Of a stretch of DNA of 43,166 nt, positions 1-6,705 are shown in pieces. Numbering within the stretch: the first letter of the stretch is position 1; the number at the start of each line of letters is the position of its first letter. The DNA lies in contig NZ_VCRN01000036.1 of the NCBI RefSeq assembly GCF_009849585.1, forward strand, positions 1 through 43,166, in the 5' to 3' direction. The translations under genes and the position numbers were made by a program. The notes below the pieces were generated by a model. That model made no database searches, had not been told where the DNA came from, and saw nothing but the letters and a program-made list of their open reading frames with translations. This DNA comes from Bacillus sp. ZZV12-4809. GTDB lineage: Bacteria > Bacillota > Bacilli > Bacillales > Cytobacillaceae.

Positions 1-130
1 CCCTCTTCAAACACAACGTTGAAGGGGATTCATTTATACAGAAAATAAATTAACGGTTTAAAGGTGCTTGACTAATCGTAAGAAAGACTGCAGACAAGCT
101 CAATTTTCATTGAGTTTGTCGACAGTCTGA
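1..130. repeat. Left copy of a 130-bp perfect inverted terminal repeat (likely IS tail)
   Basis: Positions 1-130 are the exact reverse complement of 43037-43166, with no mismatch seen. Positions 85-104 and 109-128 form a long imperfect hairpin with a 4-nt loop (arms begin AGACTG and end CAGTCT). Upstream of the hairpin two frames are open from the window edge to stops at 46-48 and 51-53, so the outer part could be the last codons of a transposase; this is inference. The repeat stops precisely where a terminator stem begins (131). The window begins inside the repeat, so the full element is not seen. Confidence 0.9.
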
Positions 131-153
131 AATCCCCATCCGGGGATTTTTTT
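131..153 (+). terminator. Intrinsic terminator abutting the left repeat
   Basis: A 7-bp stem (131-137 with 142-148, arms AATCCCC and GGGGATT) with a 4-nt loop is followed by a run of seven or more T. The gene it serves lies to the left of the window or was displaced by the repeat insertion. The first stem base directly follows the repeat end. Confidence 0.75.
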
Positions 154-247
154 ATGCACTTTAAATGTCGTTACTTATCCAGAGCAAGCAGCCTGCCCCC
201 TTAAGTCCTGAACTTGAGGCTCCTGTGTCAGGGAAGGCTGCGGCAGC
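154..247. other. Intergenic segment able to fold as a three-way junction
   Basis: No gene is visible. The DNA contains nested inverted repeats: 188-194 pairs with 235-241 (GCAGCCT/AGGCTGC), 199-206 pairs with 212-219 (8 bp with one G-T, 5-nt loop), and 222-225 pairs with 229-232 (4 bp, 3-nt loop). Together these make a closed three-helix element of about 54 nt. It lies beyond the ytzB terminator and matches no RNA family that I recognise. The strand is undetermined because the pairing works on either strand. Confidence 0.4.
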
Positions 248-287
248 AAAAATATCGCACGGCCAAAAGCCGAAGCTTTTAAGTGCG
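248..287 (-). terminator. Terminator of the PepSY gene (ytzB)
   Basis: Read on the minus strand, an outer helix (283-287 with 256-260) encloses a 6-bp helix (275-280 with 265-270) capped by a UUCG tetraloop. The transcript then runs into AUAUUUUU. It sits 25 nt past the ytzB stop codon. Confidence 0.75.
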
Positions 288-311
288 GGTGTTTTGGTTC
301 CAGCACTTTTC

Positions 312-626
312 TTAATGCAGTGGAAAGACGTCTAAAATGGTTCCCGTCTCTGCATCTGCAATGAACTCATATTGCTCTGTTTCCTCACCCGAAAATCTTG
401 AAATGCCGCCCTTATAAACTTGATATTTTAAATGGCCTTTTTCATAAGGTTCAGCTTTCATTTGAATCCATGATCCGCTTATCGGACCTTCCTGTTTAAA
501 GGCATTCTTTGCATTAGCTAAAGCTTTTTCCGGGGAAACAGCAGTTTTTTGTGAAAGCAATTCCCTTGCTGCGTATCCGCTGGCCAAACCAACCCCTACA
601 CCTAAAATAAAAGACTTCCAATTCAT
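312..626 (-). CDS. ytzB: PepSY-domain small membrane-anchored protein, YtzB-like
   Basis: This is a 104-residue protein. An N-terminal hydrophobic, glycine-rich segment at about residues 5-21 should be a membrane anchor or uncleaved signal. Residues of about 32-104 form one PepSY-type domain with the usual alternating beta-strand pattern, ending in a strand typical of PepSY C-termini (GTILDVFP). PepSY domains are thought to inhibit or modulate peptidases near the cell surface. No catalytic residues are present. The ATG is preceded by GGGGAGGTG at good spacing and the gene has its own terminator at 248-287. It is divergent from the ytoP aminopeptidase, as in B. subtilis, where I recall ytzB beside ytoP. 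The family is clear; the gene symbol rests on memory of synteny and the molecular role is unknown. Confidence 0.7.
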   Translation of the reverse strand: MNWKSFILGVGVGLASGYAARELLSQKTAVSPEKALANAKNAFKQEGPISGSWIQMKAEPYEKGHLKYQVYKGGISRFSGEETEQYEFIADAETGTILDVFPLH

Positions 627-846
627 AATTGCACCTCCCCAGGCTGATGATATAGGCAGTTCGATATTATTTTTTCAGTTTTCCAAATCTATCTTACCAA
701 AAATAGGCTGGAACTAAAATAAATAATGCATTTCGACAATCGAAATTTCCTGTCTGAAATGGTGGAAAGACGTATGAAAGTTCTGTAAAATGAGATTATA
801 CATATTTGCATATACAATCCATTGATTGAAAAAAGGAGAAGAATAT

Positions 847-1920
847 ATGAACGAAAAAACTTTGCAGCTTTTTAAAACATTGACAGAGTTGCCGGGGGCA
901 CCTGGAAACGAGCATTTTGTCCGGAAGTTCATGCGCGAACAAATCAGCCAGTATACAGATGAAGTTGTTCAGGATAAGCTGGGAGGCATCTTTGGAGTTA
1001 AAAGAGGCGATGAAAGCGGACCTACTGTAATGGTAGCAGGACATATGGATGAAGTAGGTTTCATGGTCACCAGCATAACAGATAATGGCATGATTCGTTT
1101 TCAGACACTGGGTGGATGGTGGAGTCAGGTATTATTGGCACAGAGAGTGCAAATTAATACTGACCATGGTACTGTGACAGGAGTAATCGGTTCCATTCCT
1201 CCGCATCTTTTAGATGAAGCCAAGCGCAGAAAGCCGATGGAAATAAAGAATATGCTGATTGACATTGGAGCTGATGACCGTGAAGATGCTAAAAGAATCG
1301 GCATTAAGCCCGGGCAGCAAATACTGCCGATTTGTCCATTTACACCTATGGCGAATGAAAAGAAAATTCTGGCGAAAGCATGGGATAACCGTTACGGATG
1401 CGGATTGGCTGTAGAACTTTTAGAGGAAGTCCGGAATGAAACACTTCCTAATATTCTCTATTCCGGAGCAACTGTTCAGGAAGAAGTTGGCTTAAGAGGT
1501 GCCCAGACAGCAGCGAATATGATCAATCCTGATATTTTCTTTGCATTGGATGCAAGCCCTGCCAACGATATGACAGGGGATAAAAACGAGTTCGGACACT
1601 TAGGCAAAGGAGCTCTGCTTCGGATACTGGACCGTTCAATGGTAACGCACCGGGGCATGAGGGAATTTGTTCTGGATACAGCTGAATCGCACAACATCCC
1701 ATATCAATATTTCGTCTCACAGGGCGGAACCGATGCCGGAAAAGTCCATGTATCCAATGAAGGGGTACCAAGTGCAGTAATCGGCATTTGCTCCCGCTAT
1801 ATTCATACACATGCATCAATCGTGCATGTCGACGATTATGCTGCGGCAAAAGAATTGCTTGTTAAACTTGTAAAGTCCTGTGACCGTTCAACAGTAGAGA
1901 CGATTCGTCAAAACAGTTAA
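847..1920 (+). CDS. ytoP: M42 family metallo-aminopeptidase (YtoP)
   Basis: This is a 357-residue cytosolic aminopeptidase of the M42 (glutamyl aminopeptidase/FrvX) family, which forms large tetrahedral assemblies and trims peptides using two divalent metals. The metal and catalytic signatures are visible in order: AGHMDEVG (His ligand and Asp), WDNRYGCG (bridging Asp), [10 protein letters not shown] (catalytic Glu and Glu ligand), FALDAS (Asp ligand) and a late HTHAS (His ligand). The length is normal for the family. The start is the ATG at 847, which has GGAG eight bases upstream. A TTG at 826 is in frame but lies upstream of the ribosome site and would contain it. A terminator at 1926-1951 ends the unit. 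The position next to ytzB and ytoQ matches B. subtilis ytoP. Confidence 0.92.
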   Translation: MNEKTLQLFKTLTELPGAPGNEHFVRKFMREQISQYTDEVVQDKLGGIFGVKRGDESGPTVMVAGHMDEVGFMVTSITDNGMIRFQTLGGWWSQVLLAQRVQINTDHGTVTGVIGSIPPHLLDEAKRRKPMEIKNMLIDIGADDREDAKRIGIKPGQQILPICPFTPMANEKKILAKAWDNRYGCGLAVELLEEVRNETLPNILYSGATVQEEVGLRGAQTAANMINPDIFFALDASPANDMTGDKNEFGHLGKGALLRILDRSMVTHRGMREFVLDTAESHNIPYQYFVSQGGTDAGKVHVSNEGVPSAVIGICSRYIHTHASIVHVDDYAAAKELLVKLVKSCDRSTVETIRQNS

Positions 1921-1925
1921 TCATA

Positions 1926-1951
1926 AGAGACAGCAGGCGCTGTCTCTTTTT
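1926..1951 (+). terminator. Terminator after ytoP
   Basis: A 9-bp perfect stem (1926-1934 with 1939-1947, AGAGACAGC/GCTGTCTCT) with a 4-nt loop is followed by TTTTCT. It lies between ytoP and the DUF84 gene, so the latter may depend on readthrough or its own promoter. Confidence 0.8.
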
Positions 1952-1973
1952 CTGTCAAATGAAAGGAGAACTC

Positions 1974-2486
1974 ATGAAAATCATTATTGGCTCAAAAAAC
2001 CCTGCAAAAATTTTGGCAGTACAAGCTGCCTTTAGTGGTTATGAAGCTGACATTATGTCCGAAGATGTGCCATCAGGAGTGAACGATCAGCCGTTTTCGG
2101 ATGAAGAAACGATTCAAGGGGCCATCAACAGAGCATATGGGGCACTTGACATCTCAGGTGGACAAATCGGCATTGGATTAGAGGGCGGTGTGCAGCAAAC
2201 TCCATATGGGCTTTTTCTCTGTAATTGGGGAGTTCTCGCGGAGAATGGGAGACCTCCGATTATTGTAGGAGGTGCCAGGATTCCGATTCCTGAAGCTGTT
2301 GCAGAACGGCTTTTAGCTGGCGAAGAACTGGGCCCGGTAATGGATGATTATACTAAAAAGGAAAATATCCGCAAAAATGAAGGGGCTGTGGGGATTTTTA
2401 CAAATGGGCAGATCGATCGTGCTGACATGTTTTCACATGTAATGAAGCTTCTTATCGGACAATATGAATATAGAAAAAGAAGTTAG
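1974..2486 (+). CDS. DUF84 family inosine/xanthosine triphosphatase (YjjX-like)
   Basis: This is a 170-residue protein of the DUF84/YjjX family. Characterised members hydrolyse non-canonical purine nucleotides (ITP, XTP) and so clean the nucleotide pool. The N-terminal IIIGSKNPAKI motif (a substrate-loop lysine and asparagine), the SGVNDQPFSDEET segment and the GIGLEGGV motif are the family hallmarks. The ATG at 1974 follows GAAAGGAG by five to six bases; the ATG at 1959 lies upstream of that site and is unlikely. The gene sits just after the ytoP terminator and is convergent with ytoQ. The substrate is inferred from the family and has not been shown for this protein. Confidence 0.85.
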   Translation: MKIIIGSKNPAKILAVQAAFSGYEADIMSEDVPSGVNDQPFSDEETIQGAINRAYGALDISGGQIGIGLEGGVQQTPYGLFLCNWGVLAENGRPPIIVGGARIPIPEAVAERLLAGEELGPVMDDYTKKENIRKNEGAVGIFTNGQIDRADMFSHVMKLLIGQYEYRKRS

Positions 2487-2664
2487 CTTAGTTCCTAAGC
2501 TATTCAGTTATTGTGGTGAATTGTGATAATTATGATTGGAATCAATTTGTCGTAATCACCTGAAGAGGCGGGCACACCTTGCCCCTTGTGATGATTTTCT
2601 CTATGTTAAATATCACAATGCATGGGCACAGAACCGGGCACATCAATGATAAGTAAAGTTTGAC

Positions 2665-2697
2665 CAAAAAAGCCTCCATTTTTTCTGGAGGCTTTTT
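2665..2697. terminator. Bidirectional terminator between the DUF84 gene and ytoQ
   Basis: Positions 2666-2677 pair with 2686-2697 (core GCCTCCA/TGGAGGC) with A-rich and T-rich flanks on both sides, so it can act on both converging transcripts. It begins 7 nt past the ytoQ stop. The preceding 2487-2664 holds no gene, only a weak unsupported hairpin near 2485-2502. Confidence 0.85.
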
Positions 2698-2704
2698 AGT
2701 CTAT

Positions 2705-3151
2705 CTATTCAGTTTCGAAGATGTATGACAGAACCTTCAATGCCTGGCTGACAGTTTCAACTGTAACATTTGCCTTACTTGAAAGCTCTTTGAGGGGATG
2801 GTGAAGCTCCTTTGGACGGATGAGGATCAGCGGTTTTCCAAGAGCGGCAGCTGCGCTTGCGTCCATGGCGGTGTTCCACTGCTTGTACTTTTCACCAAAT
2901 AATGCAATCACCAGATCTGATTTTTGCATTAGAAGCTGTGTTCTTAGATTATTTATACTTGAAGCAGCTTCGTCCCGGAAAATGGCATCAGGCTGCTTTC
3001 CGAGAATTTCCTCCCCAATCATGTCAGAACGATCATGATTTTCCATGGGACCTGTAAAATGAACTGGGAGCTTGAGTGATTTAGCCTTCTCCTTTAACTC
3101 GCTGCGCCAATTCGAATGTATTTCACCTGCTAAATAGACTGTTATTTCCAT
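2705..3151 (-). CDS. ytoQ: YtoQ family protein, nucleoside 2-deoxyribosyltransferase-like fold
   Basis: This is a 148-residue cytosolic protein of the YtoQ family, which resembles nucleoside 2-deoxyribosyltransferases. An N-terminal YLAGEIHSNWR segment corresponds to the nucleotide-binding loop, and the central KSDLVIALFGEKYKQWNTAMDAS stretch (described by position, about residues 78-100) carries the acidic and small residues typical of the superfamily. Family members have no firmly assigned reaction, so the function is open. The ATG at 3151 has a near-perfect AAAGGAGG at good spacing; an upstream in-frame TTG at 3172 would include that site and is rejected. The gene ends at the bidirectional terminator at 2665-2697. 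Synteny with B. subtilis ytoQ supports the name. Confidence 0.85.
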   Translation of the reverse strand: MEITVYLAGEIHSNWRSELKEKAKSLKLPVHFTGPMENHDRSDMIGEEILGKQPDAIFRDEAASSINNLRTQLLMQKSDLVIALFGEKYKQWNTAMDASAAAALGKPLILIRPKELHHPLKELSSKANVTVETVSQALKVLSYIFETE

Positions 3152-3312
3152 TCTTTTTCCTCCTTTATGCAATATTCTTATATTTTAACATTTCTTCTAG
3201 TAAGTAATGCAGTGAAAAGGCTGGCAATACTGATATGAAGGCTTGTCAGACTATTAAGAAGAAATGTATGATAGGAAAGGATATGAAATCCTTGCAAGGA
3301 GGGGACAATAGA

Positions 3313-3816
3313 ATGAGTAAAAGATTCACCGCAGCCTTGCTCTTATTTATTTCATTTATACTGCTAAGTGCCTGTTCAGCATCGTTTGAAGAAGAGCAAA
3401 CCGCCGCAAAGAATGCTGCCGAGAAAGCATTTAACCAATCACCTGAAAAGACAAATCATAAGTTTGAAGATATAGAGTACTATTTGCCTTTCGGCTATGA
3501 AGTAGAAGAGGAAAGCCCCAATAACATTATTCTAAAAAACGGCTCGAAGCGATATATTCTTTTTTACAATCAGCATGAAGGTCCGGAAAGCAAGGTTGTC
3601 CTTGATGCGACGCTTAAGCAGAAAGATAAATACGAAGTTAAGGAGACATTTACGAAGGATGGACATAATGGCTTCCTATTAATCAACAAGGGAAAAAAGG
3701 ATGAACATGAATTGGTCGTCGGGATTGGCGGCGTAAAATTATCAACGCAGGCTAAGAGCAGAAACTTATCCTCTGACGCCGCTGCGATGATGGAAATAGC
3801 TAATTCTGTTAAATAA
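3313..3816 (+). CDS. Hypothetical secreted lipoprotein
   Basis: This is a 167-residue protein with a clear type II signal peptide: a lysine/arginine start, a hydrophobic core at residues 7-18 and the lipobox LSAC with the lipidated cysteine at residue 21. The mature part (about 147 residues) is highly charged and has a single predicted alpha/beta domain; I do not recognise a family. The ATG at 3313 follows AAGGAGGGG at standard spacing, and an upstream in-frame start near 3235 lacks a ribosome site. The gene is divergent from ytoQ and ends in its own strong terminator (3826-3851), so it is probably monocistronic. Its role at the outer face of the membrane is unknown. Confidence 0.8.
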   Translation: MSKRFTAALLLFISFILLSACSASFEEEQTAAKNAAEKAFNQSPEKTNHKFEDIEYYLPFGYEVEEESPNNIILKNGSKRYILFYNQHEGPESKVVLDATLKQKDKYEVKETFTKDGHNGFLLINKGKKDEHELVVGIGGVKLSTQAKSRNLSSDAAAMMEIANSVK

Positions 3817-3825
3817 ATAACTAAA

Positions 3826-3851
3826 GCGAAGGACGATGTCCTTCGTTTTTG
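3826..3851 (+). terminator. Terminator after the lipoprotein gene
   Basis: An 8-bp stem (3827-3834 with 3838-3845, CGAAGGAC/GTCCTTCG) with a 3-nt loop is followed by TTTTTGTTTTG. Confidence 0.85.
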
Positions 3852-3995
3852 TTTTGTCTTTTTATCAGATGATTTTTTATTTATATAATAGAAAACCCCT
3901 ATTAAAAGAACAATAAGAATACAGGAATTTTATATTACAAGTGTCTTTACATATGTTATCTTATAATTGCACAACTTTTACATAGGGGGAAAAAA

Positions 3996-5018
3996 ATGAG
4001 AGAATTTCTGAATAGAAAAGGGGTTACCCTTTCAGCTAAAGTTTATTTTATAGATGCGCTGAGCAGCATGGCGCTAGGGTTGTTTGCTTCGCTGATCATC
4101 GGGCTGATCATCAAGACAATCGGCGAACAGACTGATATAAAATATTTACAGGATATGGGTATTCTCGCTATGGGGCTGATGGGGCCTGCTATTGGAGTGG
4201 CAGTTGCATACGGATTGAATGCTCCTCCGCTGGTTGTATTTTCAGCCATCGCAAGCGGTGCTGCAGGTGCTGCTCTTGGTGGACCGGCAGGGAGTTTCGC
4301 TGCGGCCCTTATTTCCACAGAACTAGGAAAATTAGTCAGTAAGGAAACAAAAGTGGATATTATTGTAACTCCGCTTGTAACCATTGGTGCGGGTTATGTC
4401 GTATCAACACTTATTGGACCGGCAATTGATTTTGGAATGAAAAGCTTTGGCAGCCTGATCATGTGGGGAACTGAGCAAAGGCCAATCCTCATGGGCATCA
4501 TTGTGGCGGTTTTAATGGGGCTTGCTTTGACGGCTCCTATTTCTTCAGCTGCCATTGCGATGATGCTTGATTTGCATGGAGTTGCAGCTGGAGCTGCTAC
4601 GATTGGCTGTGCAGCTCAAATGGTCGGCTTCGCTGTAAGCAGCTACAGGGAAAATAAAATGGGCGGATTAATTGCGATTGGAATTGGAACATCCATGCTG
4701 CAGGTGCCTAATATTATCAGAAACCCGCGCATTCTTATTCCGCCTACAATCGCAGGAGCAATCCTCGCACCATTTGGCACGACCTTATGGCTAATGGAAA
4801 ACAATGCTGCAGGGGCAGGGATGGGAACTAGCGGGCTTGTTGGCCAGATTATGACTTTTACCACGATGGGCTTCGGTACTGACGTTTGGATGAAGGTTAT
4901 TGTCTTGCATATTATTGGACCCGCTCTCATCAGCCTGATATTATCTGAATATATGAGGAAAAAAGGCTGGATCCAATATGGAGACATGCAAATCAGCACA
5001 GGGGGCGAAAGAAAATGA
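3996..5018 (+). CDS. PTS EIIC_2-family integral membrane protein
   Basis: This is a 340-residue polytopic membrane protein with about eight to ten hydrophobic segments rich in Gly and Ala, and conserved GGPAGSFAAALISTE and NAAGAGMGTSGLVGQ-type loops. It matches the PTS_EIIC_2 family, which resembles sugar-transport EIIC domains. No EIIA or EIIB domain or gene lies nearby, so sugar phosphorylation by this protein is doubtful; it may be a transporter or sensor of unknown substrate. The ATG at 3996 follows AGGGGGA at about six bases. Its stop overlaps the ytpP start (ATGA at 5015-5018), so the two are translationally coupled. A TATAAT hexamer at 3962-3967 could be its -10, but I find no good -35. 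Confidence 0.82.
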   Translation: MREFLNRKGVTLSAKVYFIDALSSMALGLFASLIIGLIIKTIGEQTDIKYLQDMGILAMGLMGPAIGVAVAYGLNAPPLVVFSAIASGAAGAALGGPAGSFAAALISTELGKLVSKETKVDIIVTPLVTIGAGYVVSTLIGPAIDFGMKSFGSLIMWGTEQRPILMGIIVAVLMGLALTAPISSAAIAMMLDLHGVAAGAATIGCAAQMVGFAVSSYRENKMGGLIAIGIGTSMLQVPNIIRNPRILIPPTIAGAILAPFGTTLWLMENNAAGAGMGTSGLVGQIMTFTTMGFGTDVWMKVIVLHIIGPALISLILSEYMRKKGWIQYGDMQISTGGERK

Positions 5019-5332
5019 AAAAATTGGAATCAGCGGAACAATTTAACGAGATGCGCAGCAGCGGGAAACACATTTTCATGTTTTCAGCAGACTGGTGTCC
5101 TGATTGCCGGGTGATTGAACCGGTATTGCCTGAAATCGAAGCAAAATATAGTGATTATACTTTCGTTTATGTAGACCGCGATCAATTCATTGATCTTTGC
5201 ATTGAACTTGATATTTTTGGCATCCCGAGCTTTGTTGGATACAAAGATGGCAATGAACTTGGCCGCTTCGTCAGCAAAGACCGCAAAACACAGGAAGAAA
5301 TCGAGAACTTTATTCAAACTCTGGAAAACTAA
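5015..5332 (+). CDS. ytpP: Thioredoxin-like protein YtpP
   Basis: This is a 105-residue cytosolic thioredoxin-fold protein. The redox centre is WCPDC with cysteines 28 and 31, and the cis-proline motif GIPSF follows at about residue 71. The dipeptide between the cysteines is Pro-Asp rather than the Gly-Pro of classical thioredoxin, as usual for the YtpP group. A role in thiol-disulfide exchange is inferred from the fold; the substrate is unknown. The start overlaps the end of the EIIC_2 gene by four bases, implying coupled synthesis. A degenerate dispersed repeat and then a terminator follow. Confidence 0.88.
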   Translation: MKKLESAEQFNEMRSSGKHIFMFSADWCPDCRVIEPVLPEIEAKYSDYTFVYVDRDQFIDLCIELDIFGIPSFVGYKDGNELGRFVSKDRKTQEEIENFIQTLEN

Positions 5333-5344
5333 ACCTGTTTACAT

Positions 5345-5475
5345 TTAGACTCCAGTGCCTGCCCTCGAGGTTACAAGCTTGTCTGGTTGAGACAATCACC
5401 TTCCAGAAGGAAAAATCACTTTCTTGGAGGGCTAGGCTTATACTTGCCGGGGTTAGGTGAGGAGCTTTCCTTTTA
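5345..5475. repeat. Degenerate dispersed intergenic repeat with imperfect palindromic ends
   Basis: The segment has a left arm (CTCCAGTGCCTGCCCTCGAG) that is related in inverted orientation to the right arm ending near 5475. An inner palindrome CCTTCCAGAAGG lies around 5399-5412. The pattern of a CTCCAG..CCTCGAG start and an AGCTTTCC..TTTAG end resembles a MITE-like repeat that I recall as common between Bacillaceae genes. No coding potential is seen. It separates ytpP from its terminator. Confidence 0.5.
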
Positions 5476-5476
5476 G

Positions 5477-5513
5477 ACCCTCCTGTATCTCTTTTGAAGC
5501 AGGAGGGTTTATT
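5477..5513 (+). terminator. Terminator after ytpP and the dispersed repeat
   Basis: A 9-bp perfect stem (5477-5485 with 5500-5508, ACCCTCCTG/CAGGAGGGT) with a 14-nt loop is followed by TTATTAG. Confidence 0.7.
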
Positions 5514-5560
5514 AGTGTAAAATGAATCTGAAATGGATCCCCATAAGGAGGGACTTATAT

Positions 5561-6361
5561 ATGAAAATGGATAGCAGAAAGATGAAAAATGAATTGGAGC
5601 AGCGTTTAGCAAAAGAGAATCGGGTATTTTCTTTTGACAGGGAAAAGGATCAGCTCAGAATTGAAAATAAGGACACCGGTAAAGGGATCACCATCACTCT
5701 TCCGGGCATCATTGCTAAATGGCAGGAGCAAAAGGAGAAAGCAATTGATGAGGTTGTTTACTATGTGGAGGAAGGATTAGAAGCTATGGTGGAGGATGCC
5801 CATTTATCCGGGCATGAAAAAAACATATTTCCGGTCATCCGATCCACCTCTTTTCCTGGCGAGTCACAAGATGGCGTTCCTTTCTTAACAGATGAACACA
5901 CTGCTGAGACTCGCATATACTATGCCCTTGATCTAGGTAAAACGTATCGTCTTATAGATGCCCAGCTAATGGAAAAAGAAGGATGGGATCCTGAAAGAAT
6001 TAGGGAAACGGCACTATTTAATGTCAGATCTCTCACGACAGATCTGAAATCGGATACTGTAGCAGGCAATACTTTCTATTTCTTAAATAAAAATGATGGA
6101 TACGATGCGAGCCGGATACTGAATGATTCGTTCATCAAAGAAATGAGCCGAAAAACAGAAGGAACTATGGCAGTAGCAGTTCCGCATCAGGATGTATTGA
6201 TCATTGCTGATATTAAAAATGAAACAGGCTATGATGTTCTCGCCCAGATGACTATGAGTTTCTTTGCGAGCGGCAGAGTGCCGATCACTTCCCTTTCATT
6301 CTTATACGAAAATGGAGAGTTTGAACCAATATTTATTTTGGGTAAGAATAAAAAGCAATAG
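5561..6361 (+). CDS. ytpQ: DUF1444 family protein YtpQ
   Basis: This is a 266-residue cytosolic protein matching the DUF1444/YtpQ family in length and sequence character. It starts with a charged amphipathic segment and contains no signal peptide, membrane helix or recognisable catalytic motif. A C-terminal part (about residues 195-260) with mixed beta-strands and helices ([14 protein letters not shown]) is the best conserved region. The biochemical role is unknown. The ATG at 5561 follows TAAGGAGGGA at good spacing; in-frame upstream ATGs at 5522 and 5534 lack ribosome sites. In B. subtilis ytpQ is followed by ytpR, which is not present here. A terminator at 6368-6396 closes the gene. Confidence 0.85.
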   Translation: MKMDSRKMKNELEQRLAKENRVFSFDREKDQLRIENKDTGKGITITLPGIIAKWQEQKEKAIDEVVYYVEEGLEAMVEDAHLSGHEKNIFPVIRSTSFPGESQDGVPFLTDEHTAETRIYYALDLGKTYRLIDAQLMEKEGWDPERIRETALFNVRSLTTDLKSDTVAGNTFYFLNKNDGYDASRILNDSFIKEMSRKTEGTMAVAVPHQDVLIIADIKNETGYDVLAQMTMSFFASGRVPITSLSFLYENGEFEPIFILGKNKKQ

Positions 6362-6367
6362 CACTTT

Positions 6368-6396
6368 AGGGTCACAGCGATGTGGTCCTTTTTTTG
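6368..6396 (+). terminator. Terminator after ytpQ
   Basis: A 9-bp stem (6368-6376 with 6381-6389) that includes two G-U pairs, with loop GCGA, runs directly into eight T. Confidence 0.75.
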
Positions 6397-6705
6397 TTAA
6401 ACGCGCAGACTCATCCTGAAAAAAAGAATTAAACCCCCAGGAGAGTAATATTATTTTCGAATTATCTATTAATCATTATTTCTATTAAAAGAAAAATAGT
6501 ACTGTGAAAAAAGTCAGATGCCTGTACAAATAAATCATAAACCTGGCCTAAGCCGAAAGTATGTCTGTACCTAGTGTTTGTTTGTAAATTTACCCATTCT
6601 GCCTTTAAAAGGACTCATTCTCGGATTTCTTATTCAAAATCTGTGAATAACTGCTAAAATAATAGAGATAGTCTAATAAGTTTTTGATGGAAAGAGTTGA
6701 TATAT
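6397..6705 (+). promoter_or_regulatory. Intergenic region upstream of sftA with an extended -10 candidate
   Basis: This AT-rich stretch holds no gene. The tRNA-binding protein YtpR, which sits here in B. subtilis, is missing and no remnant was recognised. TGCTAAAAT at 6652-6660 fits an extended -10 element for sftA, but the -35 region is poor. The rest shows nothing that I can name. Confidence 0.35.

Noticed and set aside
3939..3967. Complete promoter for the EIIC_2 gene
   Set aside because: TATAAT at 3962-3967 is good but no -35 lies at 15-19 bp; left as a remark only.
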